Source: Leucobacter allii (GTDB taxonomy: Bacteria > Actinomycetota > Actinomycetes > Actinomycetales > Microbacteriaceae). Taken from it: a stretch of DNA of 64,000 nucleotides. A model generated the notes under the pieces. The model did no database searches and was not told the DNA's origin. It saw only the letters and a list, made by a program, of their open reading frames with translations. Both the position numbers and the translations under genes were made by a program. The stretch's first letter is position 1; every line of letters begins with the position of its first letter. Of this stretch, positions 8,229-16,607 are shown in pieces. Location of the stretch: assembly GCF_022919155.1 (NCBI RefSeq), contig NZ_CP095045.1:248001-312000 (forward strand), in the 5' to 3' direction.

Positions 8229-9058
8229 CCCCCTCCACGCGCGAACCCGCGCCGCAGGCCCACGGGTCGGGGCCCGCGCCCGCGATCCGACTCGACGTCC
8301 GCGACCTCGAGGTCGTGCTCGGGCACGGCGCCCGCGCCACCCGGGTGCTGCACGGCGTCTCCTTCGCGATCCCCGCGGGGACGACGGTCGGTCTCGTCGG
8401 GGAATCCGGATCGGGCAAATCGACCATCGCCAAGACGATCGTGGGGATCCACCGCCCTGCCGCGGGCGAGATCCGATTCGACGGCGCGCCGATGGACGCC
8501 GGCGGCCGGCGGGGGCGCGCCGCGCTGCGGCGCCGGATCCAGCTCATCCCCCAGGATCCGTACTCCTCGCTCGACCCGAGGCGAACGATCGGTCAGACGC
8601 TCGCGGAGGCGCTCGACCCGCGGCGCGCCTCGCTGCGCGCCCACCGTGCGCGGGTGAGCGAACTGCTCGCGCTCGTGGCGCTGGACGACTCGGCGATCGA
8701 CCGCTACCCCAGGGAGTTCTCCGGAGGCCAGCGGCAGCGGATCGCGATCGCGCGGGCGCTCGCCGTCGAGCCGGAGCTCATCATCGCCGATGAGATCACC
8801 TCGGCGCTCGACCTGTCGACCCAGGCCGAGATCCTCGAGCTCTTCGAACGCCTGCGGCGGGAGCTCGCCCTCACCGTGCTGTTCGTCTCGCACAACCTCG
8901 CGGTCGTGCGGCAGGTGAGCGACGAGGTGATCGTGCTGCTGCACGGCGACGTGGTGGAGGCGGGGGCCTCCGATCGTGTGCTCTCGGCGCCCGAGCATCC
9001 GTACACGCAGCGGCTCGTCGCCTCGGTGCCGGGCGGTCCGGGCTTCAGCCTGGACTGA
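8225..9058 (+). CDS. Opp/Dpp-type ABC transporter ATP-binding protein (DppF-like)
   Basis: Second ATPase of the peptide-type importer, 277 aa. Walker A GESGSGKST lies near residue 59, the Q-loop IPQDPYSSLDPR near 112, signature EFSGGQRQR near 164, Walker B LIIADEITSALD near 184, and the H-loop VSHNLAVV follows. The C-terminal HPYTQRLVASVP segment is the oligopeptide-transporter C-terminal motif. ATG 8225 overlaps the preceding stop (ATGA). It is the last gene of the operon; a strong stem-loop follows at 9120-9176. Note that DEIT replaces the usual DEPT in Walker B, still retaining the catalytic Glu. Confidence 0.93.
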   Translation: MTPSTREPAPQAHGSGPAPAIRLDVRDLEVVLGHGARATRVLHGVSFAIPAGTTVGLVGESGSGKSTIAKTIVGIHRPAAGEIRFDGAPMDAGGRRGRAALRRRIQLIPQDPYSSLDPRRTIGQTLAEALDPRRASLRAHRARVSELLALVALDDSAIDRYPREFSGGQRQRIAIARALAVEPELIIADEITSALDLSTQAEILELFERLRRELALTVLFVSHNLAVVRQVSDEVIVLLHGDVVEAGASDRVLSAPEHPYTQRLVASVPGGPGFSLD

Positions 9059-9119
9059 GCGGCACCGTCCCCGCCCCGCCCCGCTCTTCCCCTCCTTCCC
9101 CAACCCTCCGCGCACCTCC

Positions 9120-9176
9120 TCGCACGTCAGTCGTTGCGGCTTGAACGCCTCACAAGCCGCAACGACTGACGTGCGA
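9120..9176. terminator. Long perfect stem-loop between convergent genes
   Basis: A 24-bp perfect inverted repeat (arms 9120-9143 and 9153-9176, loop 9144-9152) between the end of the plus-strand importer operon and the end of the minus-strand TetR gene. Its core is GTCAGTCGTTGCGGCTTG and its complement. There is no T-run on either strand. Its position suits a bidirectional terminator; the length and perfection are greater than termination normally needs, so it could also be a dispersed palindromic repeat. Confidence 0.75.
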
Positions 9177-9200
9177 AGGGGAGGTCGCCGTGAGGAGGGG

Positions 9201-9836
9201 TCAGCCGCGGGGGGCGGTCTCTCGCGCCGCGAGCTCCGCCTCGAGGCCGCTCACGATGTAGTCGAGGCCCCGGGTGAAGGCCTCCGCCGTCTGGGCGAGC
9301 TCGTCCTCCCAGTGCTCCGAGGCCTCGAGGAGCGCCCGCCCGCCCGGCGTCGTGTGCTTCCACGGCACCGCGTCCGTCGAGTTGACGAGCGCCGTGCCGA
9401 GGGCCAGCGAGTCGATCATGCGGATGGCCAGCGATGCGGAGGTCGCGCGGTGGCCGGCGTCGAGCATGATCTCCGCGAGCCGCGCGTAGATCTCGACGAT
9501 CTCCGGCGAGCTCACGGGCGTGACCGCGAGATAGGGGATGAGCCGCGGGTGCGCGGCGAAGGCGTCGTGGATCGTGAGCGCGATCGCGCGCAGCGTCTGC
9601 TGCCAGCTCAGGCCGTCGAGCGGGGGCACCGGGTACTCGTGGGCGATGCGCAGACGCAGCAGTTCGATGAGCCCGTCGCGGTCGTCGACGTGGTTGTAGA
9701 GGGAGGAGACGTGCACCCCGAGCTCCCTCGCCACCCGGCTCATGCTGAGCTGCTCGCCCGCGTCGATCTGGCGCATGGCGGTGTCGACGATGAGATCGAC
9801 GGAGAGCAGGGCCTTGCGCGGGCGTCCTCGTGGCAC
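9201..9836 (-). CDS. TetR-family transcriptional regulator
   Basis: 211-aa repressor with an N-terminal TetR helix-turn-helix (about residues 8-55: LIVDTAMRQI, then LSMSRVARELGVHVSSLYNHV) and a C-terminal TetR_C domain of the type seen in drug or aromatic responsive members (residues about 75-205). Start GTG 9836 has a GGAGG ribosome site about 5 nt upstream on the minus strand; the longer frame upstream is non-coding promoter sequence. It is divergent from the NitT/TauT-type importer operon, and the 233-nt intergenic region contains TTGCA/TGCAA half-sites that are candidate operators. It most likely represses that importer and itself. Ligand unknown. Confidence 0.9.
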   Translation of the reverse strand: MPRGRPRKALLSVDLIVDTAMRQIDAGEQLSMSRVARELGVHVSSLYNHVDDRDGLIELLRLRIAHEYPVPPLDGLSWQQTLRAIALTIHDAFAAHPRLIPYLAVTPVSSPEIVEIYARLAEIMLDAGHRATSASLAIRMIDSLALGTALVNSTDAVPWKHTTPGGRALLEASEHWEDELAQTAEAFTRGLDYIVSGLEAELAARETAPRG

Positions 9837-9937
9837 GGGGCCTCCTCGCGGCGTCGGGTGGGTATCGCCTCCATCGTATCCGCAGCGCCGCACCGGCCGC
9901 GGGCGCGACTCGCGACAGCGGAACGAGCGCCACAGAT

Positions 9938-9973
9938 TTGCAGATTGGTGACGATCGTGCAACAAAACTTGCA
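9938..9973. promoter_or_regulatory. Candidate TetR operator: three TTGCA/TGCAA half-sites
   Basis: TGCAA (9958-9962), CAAAAC, TTGCA (9969-9973) is a perfect 5-6-5 inverted repeat; a third half-site TTGCA lies at 9938-9942, pairing with TGCAA at 9958-9962. They are the only AT-richer part of the 9837-10069 gap between the divergent TetR and importer genes. Position and symmetry suit autoregulation by the TetR protein. Nothing else recognisable was seen in this gap apart from the importer ribosome site CGGAGG near 10055. Confidence 0.5.
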
Positions 9974-10069
9974 TCAGGCGCGGTCGTGCCGCACTATGGA
10001 GACACTCCGCCCGGCACCGACGCCGCGCGGCGCAAGTCAACGACGACTGAACCCCGGAGGTCCGTCCCC

Positions 10070-11053
10070 ATGCAGAAGAGAACCGCACTGCTCGCCATCC
10101 TCGCGGCGGCATCCCTCGCCCTCGTCGGCTGCACCGACTCGGGCGCGAGCGAGAGCACCGAGGGCGAGGCCACGACCGCGGAGAGCGGAGAGCTCCGCCA
10201 GATCCGCGTCGCCTCGCTCCCCATCAGCGATCAGATCGCCCTCCAGGTCGGCATCGACGAGGGCATCTTCGAGAAGCACGGGCTCGAGGTCGAGGTCGTC
10301 CCCGCCCAGGGCGGCGCCCAGGCGATCCCCGCCCTCATGAGCGGCGACATCCAGTTCGCCATCGGCCAGCCCTTCGGCCCGTTCCGCGCGGCCCTCCAGG
10401 ATCTCGGCGTGACCGTGATCAGCAACTTCTCCTCGAGCCGCGCCGAAGGCGACGATGTGAACGCCGTCGTCTCCCTGGCCGATTCCGGCATCGAGCGGCC
10501 GAGCGACCTCGCGGGCAAGAAGGTCTCCGTGAACTCGCTCGGCGCCGCCGGCGACCTCACCATCAAGGCCGCGGTCGACGCCGACGGCGGCGACTCGTCG
10601 ACGATCGAGTTCGTCGAGGTCGCCTTCCCCGACGCGCAGGCGCAGCTCGAGGCCGGCAACATCGACGCCGCGTGGGTCCCGGATCCCTTCATGTCGCAGA
10701 TCGCCGAGGAGGGCAATCTCGTCGTCTCGCCCTACCAGGCGGTCCTCCCCGGGCTCACCGTGCTCACGAACATCACCACGAACGAGCTCATCGAATCGGA
10801 TCCCGAGCTCGTCGAGGACTACGCCGTCGCCGTCGCCGAGGCGCTCGAGTTCACCGAGAACAACGACGAGGCCGCCCGGGCGGCGCTCGTGAAGCACCTC
10901 GACATCCCCGAGGAGGTCGCCGCGGGGATCACGCTCCCGGTGTTCGACGCCGAACTGGATCTCGACCAGATCGAGGAGCTCGCGGACCTCGCCGTCGAGT
11001 ACGGCACGCTCGAGGAGAAGCCCGACATCGCCTCCGTGTTCGTCCAGTACTGA
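10070..11053 (+). CDS. NitT/TauT-type ABC transporter substrate-binding lipoprotein
   Basis: 327-aa solute-binding protein of the nitrate/sulfonate/taurine family (also used for aromatic acids and thiamine precursors). Lipoprotein signal: MQKRTALLAILAAASLALVG with lipobox Cys near residue 21. The NMT1-like fold is evident: RIRVASLPISDQIALQVGIDEG, then a cleft motif AQGGAQAIPALMSGDIQFA and DLAGKKVSVNSLG in the second lobe. CGGAGG lies upstream of ATG 10070. It is followed by two permeases and an ATPase, forming a complete importer. Adjacent hydroxycinnamate-type catabolic genes suggest an aromatic or organic acid ligand, but the sequence does not decide it. Confidence 0.92.
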   Translation: MQKRTALLAILAAASLALVGCTDSGASESTEGEATTAESGELRQIRVASLPISDQIALQVGIDEGIFEKHGLEVEVVPAQGGAQAIPALMSGDIQFAIGQPFGPFRAALQDLGVTVISNFSSSRAEGDDVNAVVSLADSGIERPSDLAGKKVSVNSLGAAGDLTIKAAVDADGGDSSTIEFVEVAFPDAQAQLEAGNIDAAWVPDPFMSQIAEEGNLVVSPYQAVLPGLTVLTNITTNELIESDPELVEDYAVAVAEALEFTENNDEAARAALVKHLDIPEEVAAGITLPVFDAELDLDQIEELADLAVEYGTLEEKPDIASVFVQY

Positions 11054-11099
11054 CCCGCCCGGCACGCGGCGCCCCGCCGCATCACCGCGAAGGATACGC

Positions 11100-11936
11100 A
11101 TGAACGCCGCATCCGCGCCCCCCGAGGGGCGCGCCCACCCCGCAGGCGGATCCCGCTCCCGCCGCGTCGTGCAGCAGACGCTGCTCGGCGCGGCGGGGGT
11201 CGCGGGCCTCCTCCTCCTCTGGCAGCTGCTGCCGACTACGGGGCTCGTGAACCCCGCCCACTTCCCGGAGGCGACGAGCGTGCTCGCCCGATTCGGGACG
11301 GACCTCCTCGATCTCGAGTTCTGGCGCAACGTCGGACGCACCCTGGCGTCGTGGGGCATCGGCCTCCTCGTCTCGACGGTCGCGGCGCTCGTGGCCGGCA
11401 CGGTCGTGGGCATGGTGCCGTTCCTGCGCCGGGCGACGCACACGCTCGTCGAGTTCCTCCGGCCGATCCCCTCGGTCGCGCTCATCCCGCTCGCGGTGCT
11501 GAGCTTCGGCATCACCATGGAGGCCGCGCTCGTCATCATCGTGTTCGCGAGCTTCTGGCAGGTGTTCGTGCAGGTGCTCTACGGCGTCGCCGACATCGAC
11601 GCGGTGGCGCGGGACACCGCGCGCAGTTACGGCCTCGGGCGCCGCGCGCAGCTCCTCCGGCTGGTGCTGCCCACCGCTCTGCCCTACCTCGTGACGGGGC
11701 TGCGCCTCGCCGCCTCGGTGGCGCTGATCCTCGCCGTGACGGCGGAGATGACGATCGGCAATCCCGGTCTCGGCAACGCGCTCATGCTCAGCTACAGCAA
11801 CGGCGACCAGGCCGGGGTCTTCGCGGTCGTCATCGCGACCGGCCTCATCGGCCTCGTGGTCAATCTCATCTTCGGCGCCGTCGAGCGCCGCGCGCTGTTC
11901 TGGCATCAATCGGTCCGCTCGGAGGATCCCGCATGA
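11100..11936 (+). CDS. NitT/TauT-type ABC transporter permease 1 (SsuC/TauC-like)
   Basis: 278-aa inner-membrane permease with about six membrane segments, the first being TLLGAAGVAGLLLLWQLLP. The BPD_transp_1 coupling loop lies around DAVARDTARSYGLGRRAQLLRLVLPTALPY (given here by its position near residues 165-195). A typical SsuC region (RPIPSVALIPLAVLSFG) precedes it. Its stop overlaps the second permease start by 4 nt (ATGA). Two different permeases in one NitT/TauT operon imply a heterodimeric pore, whereas SsuC and TauC are normally homodimers. Confidence 0.92.
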   Translation: MNAASAPPEGRAHPAGGSRSRRVVQQTLLGAAGVAGLLLLWQLLPTTGLVNPAHFPEATSVLARFGTDLLDLEFWRNVGRTLASWGIGLLVSTVAALVAGTVVGMVPFLRRATHTLVEFLRPIPSVALIPLAVLSFGITMEAALVIIVFASFWQVFVQVLYGVADIDAVARDTARSYGLGRRAQLLRLVLPTALPYLVTGLRLAASVALILAVTAEMTIGNPGLGNALMLSYSNGDQAGVFAVVIATGLIGLVVNLIFGAVERRALFWHQSVRSEDPA

Positions 11937-12757
11937 CGCTCTACACCAGCACTGTCGTGGTCCCCCGCCGTCGCCCCGGCGTCTGGGCGAAGCTCGGCGA
12001 GAGCACGCTCTTCGCGCTCGGGCTCCCGGTCCTCCTGCTCGTCGTCTGGGGCGTGTGGGGCACCCTCGCCCCGGGCAAGTTCTTCCCCGGCCCCCTCACG
12101 ATCCTCGACGCCTTCGTGCGGACCTGGGTCGGCCCGGCCTTCCTCACGGACGTGCTCCCAAGCCTCGGGAGGCTGCTGCTTGGGATCGTCCTCTCCGTGG
12201 TCATCGGGGTCGCCGCGGGCACCGTGATCGGGCGGGTGCGCTGGCTGCGCGACCTCACCACGCCGGTGCTCGAGTTCTTCCGGGCGATCCCCCCGCCCGC
12301 GCTGATCCCCATCATCGCCGTGCTCATCGGCGCGACGGATTCCATGAAGGTCGTCGTCATCGTCGCCGGGGCGATCTGGCCCGTGCTGCTCAACACGATC
12401 GACGGCGTGAAGGCCACCGACGCGGTGATGCAGGAGACCGCGCGCTCCTTCTCGCTCTCGACGCGGAACCGGATCCGGTACCTCATCCTGCCGGCGGCGA
12501 GCCCGCGCATCATGGCGGGAGTCAGGCAGACGCTGTCGATCGCGCTGATCCTGATGGTGATCTCCGAGATGTTCTACTCGTCCTCGGGACTCGGCTATCG
12601 GATCGTGTTCTTCCAGCGGAACTATCTCATCGCGGAAATGTGGAGCGGCATCGTGCTGCTCGGCCTCGTGGGCGTGCTGCTCGCGGCGGTATTCGGATTC
12701 GTGGAGCGGCGCGTGCTGCGCTGGTACCACGGGACAAGGGAGGTGGAGCGTGGCTGA
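11933..12757 (+). CDS. NitT/TauT-type ABC transporter permease 2
   Basis: 274-aa membrane permease of the same family as the preceding gene but clearly divergent from it. Membrane segments include LFALGLPVLLLVVWGVWG and LGRLLLGIVLSVVIGVAAG; the family motif FFRAIPPPALIPI and the coupling loop (ETARSFSLSTRNRIRYLILP) are present. ATG 11933 overlaps the upstream stop, and the stop overlaps the ATPase start by 8 nt. With permease 1 it most likely makes an asymmetric pore. Confidence 0.92.
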   Translation: MTLYTSTVVVPRRRPGVWAKLGESTLFALGLPVLLLVVWGVWGTLAPGKFFPGPLTILDAFVRTWVGPAFLTDVLPSLGRLLLGIVLSVVIGVAAGTVIGRVRWLRDLTTPVLEFFRAIPPPALIPIIAVLIGATDSMKVVVIVAGAIWPVLLNTIDGVKATDAVMQETARSFSLSTRNRIRYLILPAASPRIMAGVRQTLSIALILMVISEMFYSSSGLGYRIVFFQRNYLIAEMWSGIVLLGLVGVLLAAVFGFVERRVLRWYHGTREVERG

Positions 12758-13550
12758 CACGCTGCTGCGGGTCGAGCACCTGCGCAAGGTCTACGAATCC
12801 TCGACGGGGAGCGTCGAGGCGATCGGCGACATCGACTTCACGATGCGCCGCGGCGAGCTCGTCTGCATCGTCGGCCCCTCGGGCTGCGGGAAGACGACGC
12901 TGCTCAAGTGCATCTCCGGTCTGCTCAGACCCACGAGCGGCAGCGTGACCCTCGACGGGCGGGCCGTCACGGACCCGCCGCCGAACATGGCGCTCGTCTT
13001 CCAGGAGTACGGCCGCAGCCTCTACCCCTGGCTCACCGTGCGCGGCAACATCGAGCTGCCGCTCAAGAATCGCCGGATGCCGAAGGCGGAGATCCGCAGC
13101 GCCGTCGACGACGCGCTCGTCGCCGTCGGGCTCGAGCATGCGGGGGCGAAGTACCCCTGGCAGCTCTCGGGTGGCATGCAGCAGCGCGTCGCGATCGCGC
13201 GGGCCGTGGCCTACCAGCCCGAGGTGCTCGTGATGGACGAGCCCTTCGCGGCCGTGGACGCGCAGACGCGCGCGGATCTCGAGGACCTCGTGCGCACGCT
13301 CCACCTGGAGCGGGGCATGTCGATCCTCTTCGTCACCCACGACATCGACGAGTCGGTGTACCTGGGCGAGCGGGTCGTCGTGCTCTCGAAATCGCCGACG
13401 TGGGTGCAGGAGGATCTCGCGATCGATCTCGATCCGACGCGCGACCAGATCACCACCCGGGCGCTGCCGCGCTTCACCGAGCTGCGCACGCACGTCTACG
13501 AGCAGATCCAGCGCGCCAAGCGCGGGGACGCCGCCCGCCCCGCGGCCTGA
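12750..13550 (+). CDS. NitT/TauT-type ABC transporter ATP-binding protein
   Basis: 266-aa ATPase that powers the two permeases encoded immediately upstream. Walker A GPSGCGKTT near residue 41, Q-loop VFQEYGRSLYPWLTV near 87, signature LSGGMQQRVAIAR near 139, Walker B VLVMDEPFAAVD near 159 and H-loop VTHDIDESVYLG. The start is GTG 12750, overlapping the permease 2 stop, with GGGAGG-like bases a few nt upstream. It is the last transport gene; the PaaX-type regulator begins 11 nt after its stop and is probably co-transcribed. Confidence 0.94.
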   Translation: MADTLLRVEHLRKVYESSTGSVEAIGDIDFTMRRGELVCIVGPSGCGKTTLLKCISGLLRPTSGSVTLDGRAVTDPPPNMALVFQEYGRSLYPWLTVRGNIELPLKNRRMPKAEIRSAVDDALVAVGLEHAGAKYPWQLSGGMQQRVAIARAVAYQPEVLVMDEPFAAVDAQTRADLEDLVRTLHLERGMSILFVTHDIDESVYLGERVVVLSKSPTWVQEDLAIDLDPTRDQITTRALPRFTELRTHVYEQIQRAKRGDAARPAA

Positions 13551-13561
13551 GCTGTGCCACC

Positions 13562-14416
13562 ATGGAGCGCATGATCCCCCGCAGCCTGGCCCCGCGCGCC
13601 GACGAGGCGCCGCGGGGCCATCGCTCCCGGAGCCTCGTGCTCGCCCTGCTCGGCGAGCTGCTGCGCGCGGGGCGGGACGGCCCGCTCCGCGGGATCGCGC
13701 TCGTCGACGTCCTCGAGCACGCCGGGGTCGCCGCCCCCGCCGCCCGCGCCGCGCTCGACCGCTTCGCGCTCAGCGGCTTCCTCGATCGCGACCGCTCGGG
13801 CCGCCACCTCGTGTACGGCATCACGCCGAGCGCGCGCAGCGTCCTCACCGAGGCGTCGCGGCGGGTGCACGCGGAGCATCCCTTCGACGCGAGCGGCCCC
13901 GGGTGGACCCTCGTCACCTTCTCGATCCCCGAGGGGCAGCGGGGGCTCCGGCATCAGCTGCGGGCCGCGCTCGCCTGGGAGGGCTTCGCCGTGCTGCGCG
14001 ACGGTCTCTGGATCGCCCCCGGCCGGCGGGATCCGGAGACCGCCCTCGCCCCGGTGCGCGCGGAGCTGCCGCTCGGCGGCGTGCTCGCCTTCCACGCGGC
14101 CGAGATCGACGGCTTCCCCGTGGACGTCGCCCTGCGCAGCGCCTGGGACTTCGCGGCCATCCGGGCGGAGCACGAGCGCTTCATCGCGCGCTGGTCGGAT
14201 CCGGGGGCCGCGGACGGCATGCCGGCCCTCGCCGCGCTCACCGTGCTCGTCTCGGACTGGCTGGAGCTCCTCCGTCGCGACCCGCGCCTCCCCGCGGGCT
14301 CCCTCGATCCCGACTGGCCCGCACCGTGCTCGCTCGCCGCCTACCGGGCGCGCCGCGCCGAGATCGCGGACGCCGCCGACGCGGCGATGCGGGAGGGCTT
14401 CCCTCAGCCGGCGTAG
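13562..14416 (+). CDS. PaaX-family transcriptional regulator (second copy)
   Basis: 284-aa PaaX-like regulator, divergent from the one at 730. It has an N-terminal winged helix (SLVLALLGELLRAG, AALDRFALSGFLDRD) and the PaaX middle domain (GWTLVTFSIPEGQRGLRHQLRAALAWEGF, residues about 115-145, then LRDGLWIAPG). ATG 13562 lies 11 nt after the ATPase stop, so it belongs to the importer operon. Its 3' end overlaps the convergent acyl-CoA ligase gene by 13 nt. Because it sits between an importer and acyl-CoA catabolic genes, an aryl-CoA thioester is the natural ligand candidate; this is inference from the family. Confidence 0.85.
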   Translation: MERMIPRSLAPRADEAPRGHRSRSLVLALLGELLRAGRDGPLRGIALVDVLEHAGVAAPAARAALDRFALSGFLDRDRSGRHLVYGITPSARSVLTEASRRVHAEHPFDASGPGWTLVTFSIPEGQRGLRHQLRAALAWEGFAVLRDGLWIAPGRRDPETALAPVRAELPLGGVLAFHAAEIDGFPVDVALRSAWDFAAIRAEHERFIARWSDPGAADGMPALAALTVLVSDWLELLRRDPRLPAGSLDPDWPAPCSLAAYRARRAEIADAADAAMREGFPQPA

Positions 14417-15972
14417 CGCGCCCGCAGGTCCGCCTTCCGGATCTTCCCCGAGGCCGTGCGGGGGAAGTCGTCGACGACGACGACCCGCTTGGGGAGCTTG
14501 TAGCGCGCGAGCCGCCCGTCGAGCGCGGCCCGGACCGCGTCGGTGCCGAGCGCCTCGGCGTCGGCGTCGGGCGCGAGCGTGAGCACGGCCCACGGCACCT
14601 CGCCCCACTGCTCGTCGGGGACGCCGATGACCGCGGCGCCCGTCACGCCCTCGAGGCCGTTGAGCAGGTCCTCGATCTCGGCGGGGTAGATGTTCTCGCC
14701 GCCCGAGATGATCATGTCCTTCAACCGGTCCGCGATGAAGAGGTAGCCGTCCTCATCGAGGTACCCGAGATCGCCGGAGCGGAACCAGCCGTCGGCCGTG
14801 AACGCGGCCGCCGTCGCCTCGGGCAGGCCGCGGTAGCCGAGGAAGACGTTCGGCCCGCGCACCTCGATCTCGCCGACGGTGCCGCGCGGGGCGATCGCGT
14901 GCGCGCCCTCGGGGCCGGGCTCGGTCGCCGCCACCCGCACCTCGGTGAAGAAGTGGGGGAGGCCGACGCTGCCCTGCTTCGCGCGCGTCATCTCGGGGGC
15001 GAGGCTCGTGGCGCCCGGGGACGTCTCCGTCATCCCGTAGCCCTGGGAGAAGGAGAGGCCGCGCGCCTCGTAGGCCTCGAGGATGCGGGTGGGCACGGCG
15101 GAGCCGCCGCAGGTGAGCTTCGCGAGCGTCGAGACGTCGGTCGTCGGCCACGCGGGATGGTCGGCCATGAGCTGGTAGGTCGTCGGCACCCCGCTGAGCA
15201 TCGTGACGCCGTAGTGCTCGATGAGCGCGAGCGCGCGACCGGCGTCGAAACCCTGCTCGAGGACCATCGTGCCGCCCTTGAGGAGCGTCGGCAGGGCCCC
15301 CATGCCGAGGGAGGCGGCGTGGAAGAGCGGGGAGATCATGAGCGCCACGTCGGTGGAAACGATGTCGTAGTCGACGAGGGCGTTCACGCTCACCCAGGTG
15401 AGGTTGCCGTGGCTGAGCACCGCGCCCTTCGCCCGGCCGGTGGTGCCGGAGGTGTAGAGGATGGCCGCGGGATCCTCGTGCGCGACCCCCGCATCGACGT
15501 GGCCGCGGAGCCCCTCGCGGAGGATCGCGTCGAGTCCCGGCTCGCCGTCGGCGCCGCGCTCGCCCGTCTGGATGCGGTGCGGCACGCCCGCGGACGCGGC
15601 GACCGGCCGCACCCGCTCGGCGAATCCCGGGCCGTGCACGAGCACCCGGGCCGACGAGTCGCGCAGCACGTGCTCGATCTCGGGAGGGGCGAGGCGCGTG
15701 TTCACGGGCACGAAGACGGCCCCGAGCTGGGCGCAGCCGAAGAGCGCCGCGAGGAAGTCCGGGCTGTTCTCCCCGAGATACGCGACCGCGTCCCCCTTGC
15801 GCACGTCCCGCTGCCAGAGCATGCCGGAGAAGGCATCGGCGCGGTCGGCGAGCTCCGCGTACGTCAGCCGCTCGTCCTCGCCGGAATCCTGGGCGTTGAA
15901 GATCAGGGCGACCTTGTCTGGGTGCTTCTGCCTGCGCGTGGCGAGCCAGGAGCCGAGTCCGTGATTCTGCAT
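14404..15972 (-). CDS. Acyl-CoA ligase (AMP-forming), hydroxycinnamate CoA ligase-like
   Basis: 522-aa ANL-superfamily ligase that activates a carboxylic acid to its CoA thioester with ATP. The A3 motif ILYTSGTTGRAKGAV is at about residues 170-185, the A5 region QGYGMTETSPG near 305, the hinge SGDLGYLDEDGYLFIADR near 400, and the catalytic C-terminal Lys in RTASGKIRKADLR near 510. It is the last gene of a minus-strand operon that also encodes a MaoC hydratase, an acyl-CoA dehydrogenase, an amidohydrolase and an SDR. This matches the CouL position in the Rhodococcus p-hydroxycinnamate pathway, so a phenylpropanoid acid is the probable substrate. A medium-chain or other aryl acid remains possible. 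Confidence 0.92.
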   Translation of the reverse strand: MQNHGLGSWLATRRQKHPDKVALIFNAQDSGEDERLTYAELADRADAFSGMLWQRDVRKGDAVAYLGENSPDFLAALFGCAQLGAVFVPVNTRLAPPEIEHVLRDSSARVLVHGPGFAERVRPVAASAGVPHRIQTGERGADGEPGLDAILREGLRGHVDAGVAHEDPAAILYTSGTTGRAKGAVLSHGNLTWVSVNALVDYDIVSTDVALMISPLFHAASLGMGALPTLLKGGTMVLEQGFDAGRALALIEHYGVTMLSGVPTTYQLMADHPAWPTTDVSTLAKLTCGGSAVPTRILEAYEARGLSFSQGYGMTETSPGATSLAPEMTRAKQGSVGLPHFFTEVRVAATEPGPEGAHAIAPRGTVGEIEVRGPNVFLGYRGLPEATAAAFTADGWFRSGDLGYLDEDGYLFIADRLKDMIISGGENIYPAEIEDLLNGLEGVTGAAVIGVPDEQWGEVPWAVLTLAPDADAEALGTDAVRAALDGRLARYKLPKRVVVVDDFPRTASGKIRKADLRARYAG

Positions 15973-16062
15973 GGTGTCTCTTCGTCGAGTGGGCTGATGC
16001 GGGGAGGGGGCGGGAGGCCCGGGGCGGGGTGCGCGGGGCCCGGAGCCGGGCCCCGCCGCGCG

Positions 16063-16518
16063 TCACGCGTAGAAGCGGTAGATGCCCCTGGCCACGAGCG
16101 CGGGGCGCTCGCCGCCTTCGATCTCGATGGTCTGGTCGACGGCGAACTGGACGCCGCCCTTCACCTCGGTGACCTCGGCGATGACGGCGTTCATGCGGAT
16201 CCGCGCGCCGACCTTCACGGGGGACACGAAGCGCACCTTGTCGAGGCCGTAGTTCACCTTGGTGGTGACGCCGTTCAGCTCGAACAGCTCGCTCCAGAAC
16301 TTCACCGTCAGCGACAGCGAGAGGAAGCCGTGCGCGATCGGGGCGCCGAAGGGGCTCTCCGCGGCGGCGCGCTCGGGGTCCACGTGGATCCACTGGTGGT
16401 CGTCGGTCGCGTCGGCGAAGGTGTTCACCTGCTCCTGGGTCACCTCGGTCCAGGCGCTCCAGCCGAGGTCGGTCCCGGCGAGGGAGGCGGCGTCGGCGTA
16501 GTCGGCGGTGGTGGTCAT
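16063..16518 (-). CDS. MaoC-family enoyl-CoA hydratase
   Basis: 151-aa single hot-dog domain protein. The hydratase-2 motif is complete: the catalytic Asp and His lie in DATDDHQWIHVDPERA (residues about 36-52) followed by GAPIAHGFLSLSL. It would hydrate the 2,3 double bond of an enoyl- or cinnamoyl-CoA to the 3-hydroxy thioester. Start ATG 16518 has an AAGGAG ribosome site 8 nt upstream. Gaps of about 90 nt separate it from its neighbours on both sides, without obvious terminators. Its partner for the next step is the MFE-2-like SDR at 18798, a pairing that is standard for MaoC hydratases. Confidence 0.93.
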   Translation of the reverse strand: MTTTADYADAASLAGTDLGWSAWTEVTQEQVNTFADATDDHQWIHVDPERAAAESPFGAPIAHGFLSLSLTVKFWSELFELNGVTTKVNYGLDKVRFVSPVKVGARIRMNAVIAEVTEVKGGVQFAVDQTIEIEGGERPALVARGIYRFYA

Positions 16519-16607
16519 GGGGGCTCCTTGGGGTCGGGTCGTGGGGATCGGGGTGGTCGGGATGGGTGACGGGATGGGGCCGCGACGGATCGCGACCGTC
16601 CCCGGGG

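Noticed and set aside
13903..16569. 888-codon plus-strand open frame across the acyl-CoA ligase and MaoC genes
   Set aside because: Its composition is that of an antisense shadow (Val/Gly/Arg/Glu-rich without domains), while the minus strand encodes two complete conserved enzymes.
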